A stretch of 64,000 bases of DNA from Asticcacaulis sp. YBE204 (GTDB lineage: Bacteria; Pseudomonadota; Alphaproteobacteria; Caulobacterales; Caulobacteraceae), in the NCBI RefSeq assembly GCF_000495855.1, contig NZ_AWGF01000005.1, positions 62,001 to 126,000 of the forward strand, in the 5' to 3' direction. Below are positions 43,932-51,333 of the stretch, in pieces (within the stretch, counting starts at the first letter, position 1; the number at the start of each line of letters is the position of its first letter). The translations under genes were made by a program, and so were the position numbers. Below the pieces are notes generated by a model. It was given only the letters and a program-made list of their open reading frames with translations, had not been told where the DNA came from and did not search any database.

Positions 43932-44257
43932 CTCATCCACTCCTCTGAAGGCATCATTGCCGCCCGCAGGGGAGCCGATCGGGGCCCCCGGCAGTCACCG
44001 AGGGAGGGCCTCTTCGAGGCCCGAATGAAGGGAACGGCGTAGCCGTTGACTTCCGGGGTGATCGGCTACACTGACGGCGCAATGAGGCAGAGAGAAGGTG
44101 GCGCGCGACCAGCGCGCCACACCGTCCAGACACCCCTGGAAAATCCGACCTGTGCGGTGAATATAATCCGCCGACCGAAGCCGGCGGACGTGGACGCGCA
44201 CCTGAGAAAGCTCAGACGCGCTCGCTCGATGCCCTCTTCCGCCCTGCGCTCAATGCC
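43932..44257. other. GC-rich intergenic stretch, no gene supported
   Basis: Includes GC-rich hairpins such as GGGCCTC/GAGGCCC near 44005-44020. Reading frames here lack ribosome sites and family resemblance. Similar GC-rich, hairpin-rich spacers recur near 45050-45320, 49080-49300 and 51170-51300 on this plasmid. Confidence 0.45.
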
Positions 44258-44551
44258 CTATTGTTCGTTCAGATCGGCGAGATAGTCGGCATCGCACGAA
44301 CCGAATTCAAACATCCCGCAGATGATCAGGTCGTCGTCATCGATCTTAGGCCGTCATGTCCTCCAGATTGCCGTCGTCCCCAGAGCCACCGAATGGAACG
44401 ACGACACGAGTCAGACCCGCTTCACGCAGGGCGGCTAGGATCGTGTCGCGATTGGCTGTGGCGAGGGCCTGCCACCTCGACGTGCGTGCGTCTTCCGGGA
44501 CGGCGGCGGGATCGTGTTTTCAGGGACGGACAAAGGCGGCTCTCCTTTCAT
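44258..44551 (-). pseudogene. DUF6878-like plasmid protein, broken by frameshifts
   Basis: From ATG 44551 the frame reads MKGEPPLSVPENT then must shift at a GCC/CCG repeat to give DPAAVPEDARTSRWQALA, TANRDTILAALREAGLTRVV and VPFGGSGDDGNLEDMTA, then a stop; a second shift gives IDDDDLIICGMFEFGSCDAD, YLADLNEQ and stop at 44258. The middle part resembles the plasmid family DUF6878 (AALREAGLTRVVVPFGGSGDDG). An iteron-like copy (44512-44526) lies inside the first codons. The purine-rich leader motif precedes it by 22 bp, so it was once expressed like its neighbours. Family assignment is tentative. Confidence 0.5.
44512..44526 (-). repeat. Remote copy of the replication iteron
   Basis: Minus strand TCCCTGAAAACACGA, the 15-bp unit found in the oriV region 16 kb away, differing from the CCCCTGAAAACACGA unit only at the first base. 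It lies inside the broken DUF6878-like gene. Confidence 0.6.
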
Positions 44552-44572
44552 GATAATGAGCGCCTGCCTCGG

Positions 44573-44588
44573 CCCTCCCCTTTTCTCT
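44573..44588 (-). promoter_or_regulatory. Purine-rich leader motif, copy 1
   Basis: Minus strand AGAGAAAAGGGGAGGG, 22 bp before the start of the DUF6878-like gene. One of seven copies on the minus strand of the accessory region. Confidence 0.5.
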
Positions 44589-44593
44589 GGTCA

Positions 44594-44621
44594 AAAAGGA
44601 AGACCCGGCCTGAGCCGGGTC
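44594..44621 (-). terminator. Rho-independent terminator after ssb
   Basis: 8-bp stem GACCCGGC / GCCGGGTC (44602-44621) with CTGA loop; on the minus strand followed by TTCCTTTTTG. It lies 12 bp past the ssb stop. Confidence 0.8.
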
Positions 44622-44632
44622 ACCTCTGCACG

Positions 44633-45034
44633 TCAGAACGGAATTTCGTCGTCGAGATCCGAACCCGATGCCTGACCGGTCGAGGCTTCAGAACCCGGCT
44701 TCTTCTTCGCCAGATTGAAACGGATGTCCGACGCAAAGACCTCGACCTGCGTTCCCTTGGTTCCGTCGTTGCGCTCGTAGGTATTGATGCTCAGGGCGCC
44801 ATTGATGATCAGTTGGTCACCGACATCGACGTGTTTGTCGATCAGGCTGATCAGGTGCGGCGACGTCGTCTTGACCGTGTACCAGTCGGTCTCTTCGACG
44901 GTCTGGCCCTTCGACTTGAACCGGCGGGTGACAGCCGCGGAGAAGCTGGAAATCTGACGGCCATCGGCGAAGGTGCGAATGGCATCGATACGACCGACAT
45001 TGGCGACGAGGGTGGTGAAAGCGGCAGTGGACAT
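44633..45034 (-). CDS. ssb: Single-stranded DNA-binding protein
   Basis: 133-aa OB-fold protein that coats single-stranded DNA during plasmid replication or transfer. The start at 45034 has GGAGG six bases upstream; the frame is open upstream but without homology. The fold is visible in TLVANVGRIDAIRTFADGRQ, SFSAAVTRRFKSKG, TDWYTVKTTSPHLISLIDKH and VDVGDQLIINGALSINTYER; the C-terminal acidic tip DLDDEIPF is the protein-interaction tail of bacterial SSB. Shorter and divergent compared with chromosomal SSB, typical of plasmid-borne copies. Followed by its own terminator. Confidence 0.9.
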   Translation of the reverse strand: MSTAAFTTLVANVGRIDAIRTFADGRQISSFSAAVTRRFKSKGQTVEETDWYTVKTTSPHLISLIDKHVDVGDQLIINGALSINTYERNDGTKGTQVEVFASDIRFNLAKKKPGSEASTGQASGSDLDDEIPF

Positions 45035-45931
45035 GGTAACCTCCGTGAAGCTCTGCCCTCGGGGCCGATCCCCTTGGGCTGCGGGCGCGCCCGCTATCAT
45101 GCGCAAGGTCACCCCCCGCCCAAAGGCCGGGACGCACCCGAAGGGCCGAAACGCAGTGAAGGAGGGCTTGCCCTTGCGACGCGACCAGGCGGGAGGAGAT
45201 TGGCGCATCGAGATTGCGTCGCGCCTTAGCCGGGGATGCTCAGGTGAGGTTCGGAGGTTGCCACCACGGCCTTCAGCGTCCTGACGATGCCGGTTGCTTG
45301 ACCCGCCCCGCCCGGCCCGGTCCGTTAACGAGCCTGCCTCTGTGGCACAAATATAGGCGCTCACCCGGACAGCCACGCTTTGACGGCACGACTGAACCAC
45401 TGTCGCGACGACGTTCAGCAATCCGGTGCCGGCGCGGAATATGCTTGATCACCAGACCCGTCGTATTGTCCGGAAGATGCCGCAGGACAAAGGCCGCCGC
45501 CATCGCTGGCCGATGTAGCTGCCGTCACTCGCCGACAGACGCCTCGTAGAGTGCCACGGCCAGCATTGACCGTTCAACGTCGCGCATGTGCCGACGGTGA
45601 CAGTCGAGCCCAGCGATTTCGATCTCAAAAGCGAAGCCGCGGGTTTCGAACAGTCGACCGATCAGGTGGGACGAAGCCTGTGCAAATCTCCATAGCTGGC
45701 GTGAACAAAGCCTCTTCCCACCCGTCGGGGCTTCGATTCCTCACCACAGGCCGCCGCGCAAGCGCGGCAACCGGCGGGGAACGGCTTGCCCGTTGACGGA
45801 TCGGGTGACAGGTAGGATGGAGAGGACAATGACGCCCCTCCATCGTTGCCCGCCGCAGATAGCGAAGCGGCGGCGCGGCCTTCCGAGATAGCGTCGAGGA
45901 AGCCCGCCCGAAGCGCGAGGCCCTCCGATCC
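45035..45931. other. GC-rich spacer, possible remnant gene
   Basis: About 900 bp without a clear gene. On the minus strand an open frame ending at TGA 45525-45527 reads QASSHLIGRLFETRGFAFEI, EIAGLDCHRRHMRDVERSML and AVALYEASVGE, which looks protein-like but has no start codon with a ribosome site; it may be a truncated plasmid gene. A 76-codon minus frame follows (45273-45503). The part nearest ssb is GC-rich with short inverted repeats. Confidence 0.35.
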
Positions 45932-46366
45932 TCAATCGATGGCCTGGTAGATCTTGACCGCCTCGGGATGATCGACGGCATAGGCGTAAAGCCGGGCGTA
46001 GTTCTCGGTGAACACCGCAGTCGCATCGTCTGAGAACGAAAGATGCGATAAGGTGAACAATGTGACGATGATCCCCGCGGCCTCGGGCGAGACTTCACTG
46101 GCAAACCCGTTGCCGTGCCACTTCATTGCCAGCGGCTCGGTACGACGTGGTGCCATGAACCCGCCTCCGTTGCTGAGGGTGTAAAAGTCCCACAAACCGC
46201 CGGTATATTCGGGGGCCATCTCAGTCATGAAGGCGTAGACGACGGCCTCGGCCTTCATGAACCAACGGCCGAACAGTTTCGGCAGGGCGTTGGGCCGCGC
46301 CTCCTCGGCGACAGGGGTGGCGAAAATGGGAATGCAATGGGCAGTCTCGGGTACATCGGACGACAT
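45932..46366 (-). CDS. ardB: Antirestriction protein, ArdB/KlcA family
   Basis: 144-aa protein that protects incoming plasmid DNA from type I restriction without being a DNA mimic. Family segments: LPKLFGRWFMKAEAVVYAFM, YTGGLWDFYTLSNGGGFMAP, VSPEAAGIIVTLFTLSHLSF and the C-terminal HPEAVKIYQAID. The start at 46366 has AAGGAG six bases upstream. The reading frame upstream is open all the way through the DUF6927-like gene, so a fusion product is also possible. The purine-rich leader motif is 39 bp upstream. Placement next to ssb fits genes needed early after conjugal entry. Confidence 0.87.
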   Translation of the reverse strand: MSSDVPETAHCIPIFATPVAEEARPNALPKLFGRWFMKAEAVVYAFMTEMAPEYTGGLWDFYTLSNGGGFMAPRRTEPLAMKWHGNGFASEVSPEAAGIIVTLFTLSHLSFSDDATAVFTENYARLYAYAVDHPEAVKIYQAID

Positions 46367-47005
46367 GGTGGGCTCCTTGGTTGGGGTTAATGTCGTCCCT
46401 TCGTCCCTCCCCTTTTCTTTATTCGCCCGCGTCAGGGTGTATGCGCGCTTCGACAGCCCCGACAGACGATAGAGGCCACCATTCTCCAGCGAGGCATAAA
46501 CCAGCTGCCGCCGCCCATAGCGGTGCACGGCCTGAAACCGCGTCAGCTTGGCTCCATCGGTAAACCGCAATGCCTCGGCCAACTCGACAATATCGCCCTC
46601 CGACGGTCGCGGCTTACGCCGCTGCGCCGCCGTTGTCGCTAGGTTGGTTCGGCAATCGGCACGCCAGCACACCGCATATTCGTGCTGCGTGGGGGTCAGG
46701 AGTTCGAGGATGACGCTAGGACACCGCCGCTCACAAGGGCCAACCGTCTCGTCCATCTCCTTGCACCCGAAGACATAGTCTTCGCGGTTTTTCGGTGTGT
46801 GACGGAACAAGGTGACGACGGCAAAGACGATGCGTGCCCCGTCTATTCTCGAAATCCGTTCGACCGCAGCATAGTAGACGCGTCCGACAACCGACGATCT
46901 AAGGACGCGATTGTCGGCCTGGTCGTTCGACCAGGTGAATTCAGCGTCGAGAAACGCCTTCGGTGTGCGATGCCCGCCCATCGTCATGTGGAAGGTCCAT
47001 CCCAT
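45932..47005 (-). CDS. DUF6927-like plasmid protein, open in frame into ardB
   Basis: The N-terminal about 200 residues start with GWTFHMTMGGHRTPKAFLDA and contain VGRVYYAAVERISR, TLFRHTPKNREDYVFGCKEM, two Cys pairs (AVCWRADCRTN) and end LYRLSGLSKRAYTLTRAN. I recall this as the plasmid family DUF6927. No stop codon follows: the frame passes through the leader motif (read as NKEKGRDEGTTLTPTKEPT) into the complete ArdB sequence, giving 357 aa. Either a stop was lost, creating a fusion, or both products are made by internal initiation at 46366. The start at 47005 has GAGGAGG five bases upstream. Confidence 0.65.
   Translation of the reverse strand: MGWTFHMTMGGHRTPKAFLDAEFTWSNDQADNRVLRSSVVGRVYYAAVERISRIDGARIVFAVVTLFRHTPKNREDYVFGCKEMDETVGPCERRCPSVILELLTPTQHEYAVCWRADCRTNLATTAAQRRKPRPSEGDIVELAEALRFTDGAKLTRFQAVHRYGRRQLVYASLENGGLYRLSGLSKRAYTLTRANKEKGRDEGTTLTPTKEPTMSSDVPETAHCIPIFATPVAEEARPNALPKLFGRWFMKAEAVVYAFMTEMAPEYTGGLWDFYTLSNGGGFMAPRRTEPLAMKWHGNGFASEVSPEAAGIIVTLFTLSHLSFSDDATAVFTENYARLYAYAVDHPEAVKIYQAID
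46405..46420 (-). promoter_or_regulatory. Purine-rich leader motif, copy 2
   Basis: Minus strand AAAGAAAAGGGGAGGG, 39 bp before the ardB start and translated in frame at the end of the DUF6927-like protein. Confidence 0.5.
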
Positions 47006-47015
47006 GATCGCCTCC

Positions 47016-47534
47016 TCACGCCACGATTTTCAGGGTTTCGAACATCGACTCGATCCAGCTATCGGTCGACATCCGGTGAATCTCGGTCGGGGTGACGAAA
47101 GCGGCCCAGCCGCCGAACCCATCGGGACGCATCTTGGTGCAGGTGTAGGCCCCATTGACCGTGAAGAAGGATCGGGTCGTTGAGCGACGCAGGACATCCT
47201 GAAGAATGAGGATGTAGGCGTTCTCCGTCAGGTGCGTGTCGAAGTCGAATTCGGTATCATCGGTTTCTTCTGCATTTGTCGGGATTTCGGTCAGCCACTG
47301 ATCGACGACCGACTGAAGCTGGCTGTCATAGCCCGTGCTATTCTGATGGGCCGTGCGCAATTCGTTTATGGCGACCTGAACTAGGCTGTTCACACCTGTT
47401 TCGATACAGAGATAGAGCCCATCGCCGTTCAGCGCCACATCGACCATGTGGCTTAACAAGAGCGCTTCGAGCGGACTGAGATCGGCGATGGGGACGTCAG
47501 GCTGGATAACAGCCGTGGAATGATAGTCGGCCAT
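47016..47534 (-). CDS. Hypothetical plasmid protein, 172 aa
   Basis: Acidic protein with no family I can name. The start at 47534 has AGGAG seven bases upstream. Segments: LSPLEALLLSHMVDVALNGD, VNSLVQVAINELRTAHQNS, ENAYILILQDVLRRS and KMRPDGFGGWAAFVTPTEIH. The last part is shared with the truncated paralogue just upstream (47595-47909), showing a duplicated gene. The stop lies 10 bp before the DUF6927-like start, so they are cotranscribed. The leader motif lies 35 bp upstream. Confidence 0.75.
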   Translation of the reverse strand: MADYHSTAVIQPDVPIADLSPLEALLLSHMVDVALNGDGLYLCIETGVNSLVQVAINELRTAHQNSTGYDSQLQSVVDQWLTEIPTNAEETDDTEFDFDTHLTENAYILILQDVLRRSTTRSFFTVNGAYTCTKMRPDGFGGWAAFVTPTEIHRMSTDSWIESMFETLKIVA

Positions 47535-47568
47535 GGGATGCTCCTTCATCAAGTGGCATCCCGCCTGT

Positions 47569-47584
47569 CCCTCCCCTCTTCTTT
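47569..47584 (-). promoter_or_regulatory. Purine-rich leader motif, copy 3
   Basis: Minus strand AAAGAAGAGGGGAGGG, 35 bp before the start of the 172-aa protein gene and 10 bp after the stop of its truncated paralogue. Confidence 0.5.
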
Positions 47585-47594
47585 GTAGTTGCCA

Positions 47595-47909
47595 CTAGGT
47601 GGCGAGCTTCAACGCTCCGCACGCTGTCTTCAGCCTTTCGTGGTCGACAATTTCATCGCCGGTGATCAGGCCCGCCCAACCGCCGTGGCCGTCGGGTCGC
47701 ATCTTGTTGCGGGTATTAGACCCCTTGACGGTGACAGGGGTGAGCGCCGGCAATCGGCGAACAATGTCCTGAAGCATCAGCGCATAACCCTCCTCGATGC
47801 TTTTCGGGGAGAAGGCGAACTCTGTATCGACGTCGTCCGCCGTCGGATCGCAGGCCTTAAACATCTCAGCAATGAAGGGCTATAGTTGGCTCGTAAAGGC
47901 GAGCCCCAT
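47595..47909 (-). pseudogene. Truncated paralogue of the 172-aa plasmid protein
   Basis: Reads MGLAFTSQL, an in-frame TAG (47880-47882), then PFIAEMFKACDPTADDVDTE, FAFSPKSIEEGYALMLQDIV and KMRPDGHGGWAGLITGDEIV. These align in order with DSQLQSVVDQWLTEI, DTEFDFD, NAYILILQDVLRR and KMRPDGFGGWAAFVTPTEI of the neighbouring gene. The N-terminal half is missing and the TAG stands where the paralogue has Gln (CAG to TAG). An 89-codon product from ATG 47864 is possible but lacks a ribosome site. Confidence 0.62.
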
Positions 47910-48127
47910 GTTTGATTATCCCAGACGGGAAACCGAGACGCCGGCGGAAGCGCTGGATGGGGATACTGTCATCGGCGCGCTTTGACTAAGCCGGCTGTTC
48001 CGTAAGCAATATCCGGACCTATACGGATTTTTCGAGCGGACGCGAAATCGGTAGGAAAACCCGATTAAAGCTCAGGTCCCAGAGACTGAGTCTCGCCCCG
48101 GCAAACCCGGGGCGATGAGCCGCAGGC
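47910..48127. other. Intergenic stretch with GC hairpin
   Basis: A perfect 9-bp stem TCGCCCCGG / CCGGGGCGA (48093-48115) lies just after the DUF2493 stop. No T-run follows on either strand, so it is at most a weak terminator. No gene seen. Confidence 0.4.
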
Positions 48128-49036
48128 TTATTTCTTCCGCGTCACCGACACAACGCGCAAGCCCATTTCACGCGCCTTTTGAGCGATATTAGCCGCTGGA
48201 CCGAAGGCATCGGTGACCTCACCGTCTAGCGAATGATCCAGCGTCAACACCAACACGGGATCCAGCGCCATCATCTCGTCATTGGCCTTGAAGGGGGCAG
48301 CACGGCGATGACGGTCGAAATCGGCCTTGGCCAGCACCACGGGCATTTTCTTGTCGCGCGCCCATTTGATGGCAATCTGTTCAGCCCCGTGATTGCCGCT
48401 CGTGGCCAGACGCATCTGCGGATACTGCGACAGGGCCCAGTTCAGGGCATCGTAGATACGGTGGGCATCCATAGCCGACTTGGCATAAGGTGAACCGCGA
48501 AACACGACGACCTGACCGCCGGGGTCCATCAGACCCTGTTCGCGCACCCGGCGCGCCTTCAGAGCGTCCTTGGCTTCGATCATGGAAAAGCAGGAAACGT
48601 GAGTCTTGGCCGAACCGCGCCACGGGGTCCAGACTTCGCCGGTCTGGGCGGTGTAGTTTTCGCCGGCGGCGTCGCGCAGAACCTCGACGATCATGATGGC
48701 GGCCTCGGCGCGATTGAAGCGAACCGTGGCGTCCTGTAACTCGACGTCCTTGATCTCGGAGCCGTCGAAGTCGCGTTGCAGGCGGCGCATATCGTTCTGG
48801 GCGCGGTCGGCTTCCCGCTGAAGACGGAGCGCGGCGGAATGAAAGCCGCCGATCAGACCCTCCATAATGAGGGGCAACTGGTCTTGGAGGGCGGTGTTGA
48901 GGAAGGTGTCCAGAACTTCGGTAGAAATGGCCAAACCCAGGTGTTCGATTTCGGATTGGACCGGATGGGGCAGCTCGCAGGTGGCGGCTTCACAGATAGC
49001 GTCGTAGCGGGAAAGCGAAGAAGAAAAAGCGGTCAT
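48128..49036 (-). CDS. DUF2493 domain protein (SLOG-like)
   Basis: 302 aa; start 49036 with AAGGA eight bases upstream. The C-terminal part (about 185-300) has the DUF2493 Rossmann-like pattern: VVVFRGSPYAKSAMDAHRIY, RLATSGNHGAEQIAIKWARD, MPVVLAKADFDRHRRAAPFK and ANDEMMALDPVLVLTL. The N-terminal half is helical (FLNTALQDQLPLIMEGLIGG, HSAALRLQREADRAQNDMRR). SLOG-family proteins bind nucleotides or their derivatives; the role of DUF2493 on plasmids is unknown. It stands alone between GC-rich spacers. Confidence 0.83.
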   Translation of the reverse strand: MTAFSSSLSRYDAICEAATCELPHPVQSEIEHLGLAISTEVLDTFLNTALQDQLPLIMEGLIGGFHSAALRLQREADRAQNDMRRLQRDFDGSEIKDVELQDATVRFNRAEAAIMIVEVLRDAAGENYTAQTGEVWTPWRGSAKTHVSCFSMIEAKDALKARRVREQGLMDPGGQVVVFRGSPYAKSAMDAHRIYDALNWALSQYPQMRLATSGNHGAEQIAIKWARDKKMPVVLAKADFDRHRRAAPFKANDEMMALDPVLVLTLDHSLDGEVTDAFGPAANIAQKAREMGLRVVSVTRKK

Positions 49037-49381
49037 GGCGGATGTCCTTGAAAGAGAGAATCGGTTGTCCGGAGAGGCGCCCAACGGGCTTGCCTCTGCC
49101 CCGAGACCGACGCGGGGCTTTGCGCGGGCAAGGGCGCGCAGCGCCCGGCCTGACCCTTGCCCGCTCTAAAAGCCTTGCGTCATCGGTGGCAGGCTGAAGG
49201 CAAGTCGATGGCCCGCCTCTGCCAACGGCTTTGACCCGACATCCGCTGGCCGCACACTGAGCGACCGAAACAGCCGAACCCTTCTCGCCCCCCTCCCTCC
49301 TCAAAAACGAACCGACTGACCAAAATTTGTATATAAATTCTGGTCGGCTCACGGATCGAACGTGCAAAAACTAAAGCCGCG
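49037..49381. other. GC-rich spacer, no gene supported
   Basis: About 345 bp with repeated GGGCAAG / CTTGCCC and GCGCGCAGCGC-like segments (49125-49170) able to fold into hairpins. No coding frame with a ribosome site was found. It ends in AT-rich DNA that leads into the direct repeats at 49382. Confidence 0.45.
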
Positions 49382-49473
49382 TTTGCGAGATATGGGCAAA
49401 TTTTGCGAGATCGCGTAATTTTTGCGAGATTGACAGGAAAACTTGCGATATTGGGCTCTTTTTTTTGCGAGAT
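49382..49473 (+). repeat. Five TTTGCGAGAT direct repeats at two-turn spacing
   Basis: TTTGCGAGAT starts at 49382, 49402, 49421 and 49464, with a diverged copy CTTGCGATAT at 49442. Start-to-start distances are 20, 19, 21 and 22 bp, so sites lie on one helix face. They sit directly upstream of the truncated Fic gene and look like an operator or iteron array. Confidence 0.7.
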
Positions 49474-49499
49474 CGATATCCCAAGAGAGCACCCCGAAT

Positions 49500-49994
49500 G
49501 GCAAAGGCCAACCGTTCGATGACGTAAACAAACGCGTGTCGCGCCTCGCGGCCAACATCCCGTTGATCAAGAACAACTTGTCGCCGCTCGCGTTTAACGA
49601 TGTGGCGGTAGATGTCCACGCGGCAGGCACGCTTGGCGTTTATGAGCTCAACGATAACAGCCTCTTGAGAGACGTTTTCCTGTGGGCGTACGAAAGATCG
49701 GCGTCGAGATACAAGGCCGTCAGGCAGTCGCTGGGCGAGCCCGATCCCGTCAGACTACAATATCGTCTGCAACTGAGAGAGATCGTCACGGACGTGATAC
49801 AGGAGAAGGTGACGCCACAGGCCGCGGTCGAATTTGTGGAGACATTCGCCGCCTCCGCCATCCCGGAGGCGGATCGAGATGTTTTCACTGAGATGGTGCT
49901 GGTCGAGCTGAACAGTCTGCACGATGGCAATTTCGCCCGATACAGCGTCAGACCCTCGCAGTTTGCCGACTGGCTGACTGCATGGAAGCGTTGA
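49500..49994 (+). pseudogene. Truncated Fic-family protein (C-terminal part)
   Basis: Homology to Fic proteins begins abruptly at QPFDDVNKRVSRLAANIPLI, which aligns with the Fic active-site loop HPFxxGNKRxxR, and continues through NNLSPLAFNDVAVD, GTLGVYELNDNSLLRDVFLW, AYERSASRYKAVRQSLGEPD and PVRLQYRLQLREIV. The catalytic His is replaced by Gln and the loop Gly by Val; everything N-terminal is missing. The frame is open back to 49443 but that part translates the direct repeats. AMPylation activity is therefore not expected. Either a decaying gene or a domain kept for another purpose. Confidence 0.68.
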
Positions 49995-50066
49995 ATTATT
50001 AAAGAACCTCGATGACATACGCGACGACCCGATTGAAGCGCAAACCGGCGACGAGGCGCGTCCGCC

Positions 50067-50462
50067 TCAACGCTTTCGCGCGGCGGCCTTGGCGACCCGA
50101 ATGTAATGGGGTGGCAGCACACCGAGCTTGGGCAAGGGCGTATTCGGCATAATGCTCGGCGCTTTGCTTACCCAGTCGGTATTGAACGGGATCTGGACCT
50201 GATGCGCCATGTCGAACTTGGTCCGGACGCTCAACCCGGTCAGGTCGAAATTGGCATCGGTCGGGTCGATTACAAACTCGGTAGGATATATCTGATCGGT
50301 TTTCTGGCTGGTGCCATAGGCGACGACCACTGCCTTGAACTCAGCGGCCACCGCCAGAACCAGCGCCGGTCGCGGCTGCGGCCCAGGCACACCGACGGTT
50401 TCAGGAAAATGGCACCAGATGAGATCACCTGGTGCCGGAAGCGACGCGAAATACCTGGCCAC
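50067..50462 (-). CDS. PemK/MazF-like toxin of a type II toxin-antitoxin pair
   Basis: 131 aa, starting at GTG three bases after the antitoxin stop. The beginning PGDLIWCHFPETVGVPGPQP then RPALVLAV, the strand VVVAYGTSQKT and later SVRTKFDMAHQVQIPF follow the PemK/MazF beta-barrel plan of endoribonuclease toxins, though divergent. The paired upstream gene encodes a small protein of antitoxin size. Such modules stabilise plasmids by post-segregational killing. Family call rests on pattern and gene order. Confidence 0.68.
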   Translation of the reverse strand: MARYFASLPAPGDLIWCHFPETVGVPGPQPRPALVLAVAAEFKAVVVAYGTSQKTDQIYPTEFVIDPTDANFDLTGLSVRTKFDMAHQVQIPFNTDWVSKAPSIMPNTPLPKLGVLPPHYIRVAKAAARKR

Positions 50463-50465
50463 GGA

Positions 50466-50750
50466 TCAGAACAATCGGTCGGCGAATTTATCCGAGGGTA
50501 TTTCCGAAACCGGACTGGCGGCCTTGATGGCTTCAAGCTGAACTTCAGTCAGCGGCCCATCATCCAGCTCGTATCGCGGCAAGAAGCGATCCGCGAATTG
50601 TCGGAGTGCCAGGTGGACAATCTCCGTCTTGGTCAGGCCCATATATTCGGTCAGCCGATCGATCGTCGCCGGCGTCACACTCGTAGGCGTGTCCTGGTTG
50701 CGCAAGCGCACCAGAAATGACCCGCCGGCCTTTTCCGCATGTACGGCCAT
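50466..50750 (-). CDS. Antitoxin partner (ribbon-helix-helix type)
   Basis: 94 aa. A beta-helix-helix-like segment TSVTPATIDRLTEYMGLTKT and EIVHLALRQFADRFLP fits a ribbon-helix-helix DNA-binding fold, and the C-terminal part (PLTEVQLEAIKAASPVSEIP) would contact the toxin. AGAGGAG lies seven bases before the ATG at 50750. Three bases separate it from the toxin start, so the pair is translationally coupled and probably autoregulated. Confidence 0.68.
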   Translation of the reverse strand: MAVHAEKAGGSFLVRLRNQDTPTSVTPATIDRLTEYMGLTKTEIVHLALRQFADRFLPRYELDDGPLTEVQLEAIKAASPVSEIPSDKFADRLF

Positions 50751-50849
50751 ATACCCACTCCTCTTCCCTGACTGGCCAGTTGACGAAGCCCGTCGTCACT
50801 ATAGAGCTATGAATAATGATATGTTTTGTATATCATATGGCGCTTAAAA

Positions 50850-51155
50850 TCAAGTTGATCTGACCTTGCGATACCACGCGACGCGCTCGTCACGCGGACA
50901 ATTCGCCAGCCGCAACAACAAATCGCCATGACAGGCCGCCGGCGCGCAAAAGCAGAGGAGATCGCGCCCGCGAAGTTCGTCCAACGCCCTCAACAGATCA
51001 ACCTGCTCGCATAGCCAGCGCTCGTGCTTGGCAATAACCGCTGCACGATCACCGTCGGCACCGACCCGAAACGGATTGCCCCACTTAGAGCCGCGTCCGA
51101 TATAGACGGCGTCTGCCGACGCGTTGCTATGATGTTTGTTGAGTACCTTGCACAT
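50850..51155 (-). CDS. DUF4326 domain protein
   Basis: 101 aa; AGGAGG seven bases before ATG 51155. The sequence has the DUF4326 hallmarks: VYIGRGSKWGNPFRVGADGD, HERWLCEQVDLLRALDELRG, RDLLCFCAPAACHGDLLLRL. The CFCAPxxCHGD segment conserves Cys and His residues suggestive of a metal site. Such proteins are common on phages and plasmids; function unknown. Confidence 0.85.
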   Translation of the reverse strand: MCKVLNKHHSNASADAVYIGRGSKWGNPFRVGADGDRAAVIAKHERWLCEQVDLLRALDELRGRDLLCFCAPAACHGDLLLRLANCPRDERVAWYRKVRST

Positions 51156-51333
51156 GGTCTGTCCTCCTGATCAATTGCGGCATCAGGGGCAGGCGTCGAG
51201 TCGGGCGGTCACGCGCCCTGCGCGGCAACGGCCTGCCCGTTGACCGACCGACAGCGTCTGCCAAACCAAAGCCGCATGCGATCAGGCAGGCAAGGCCCAA
51301 GAGCCTCACCCGCAAAAAATCGAACATGCCGAG

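Noticed and set aside
44261-45229. Plus-strand frame of 322 codons
   Set aside because: Antisense to ssb, whose start, OB-fold motifs and terminator are clear.
49349-49630. Minus-strand frame across the TTTGCGAGAT repeats
   Set aside because: Its C-terminal part is a translation of the repeats (for example SRKNYAISQNLPISRK) and the frame is antisense to the Fic remnant.
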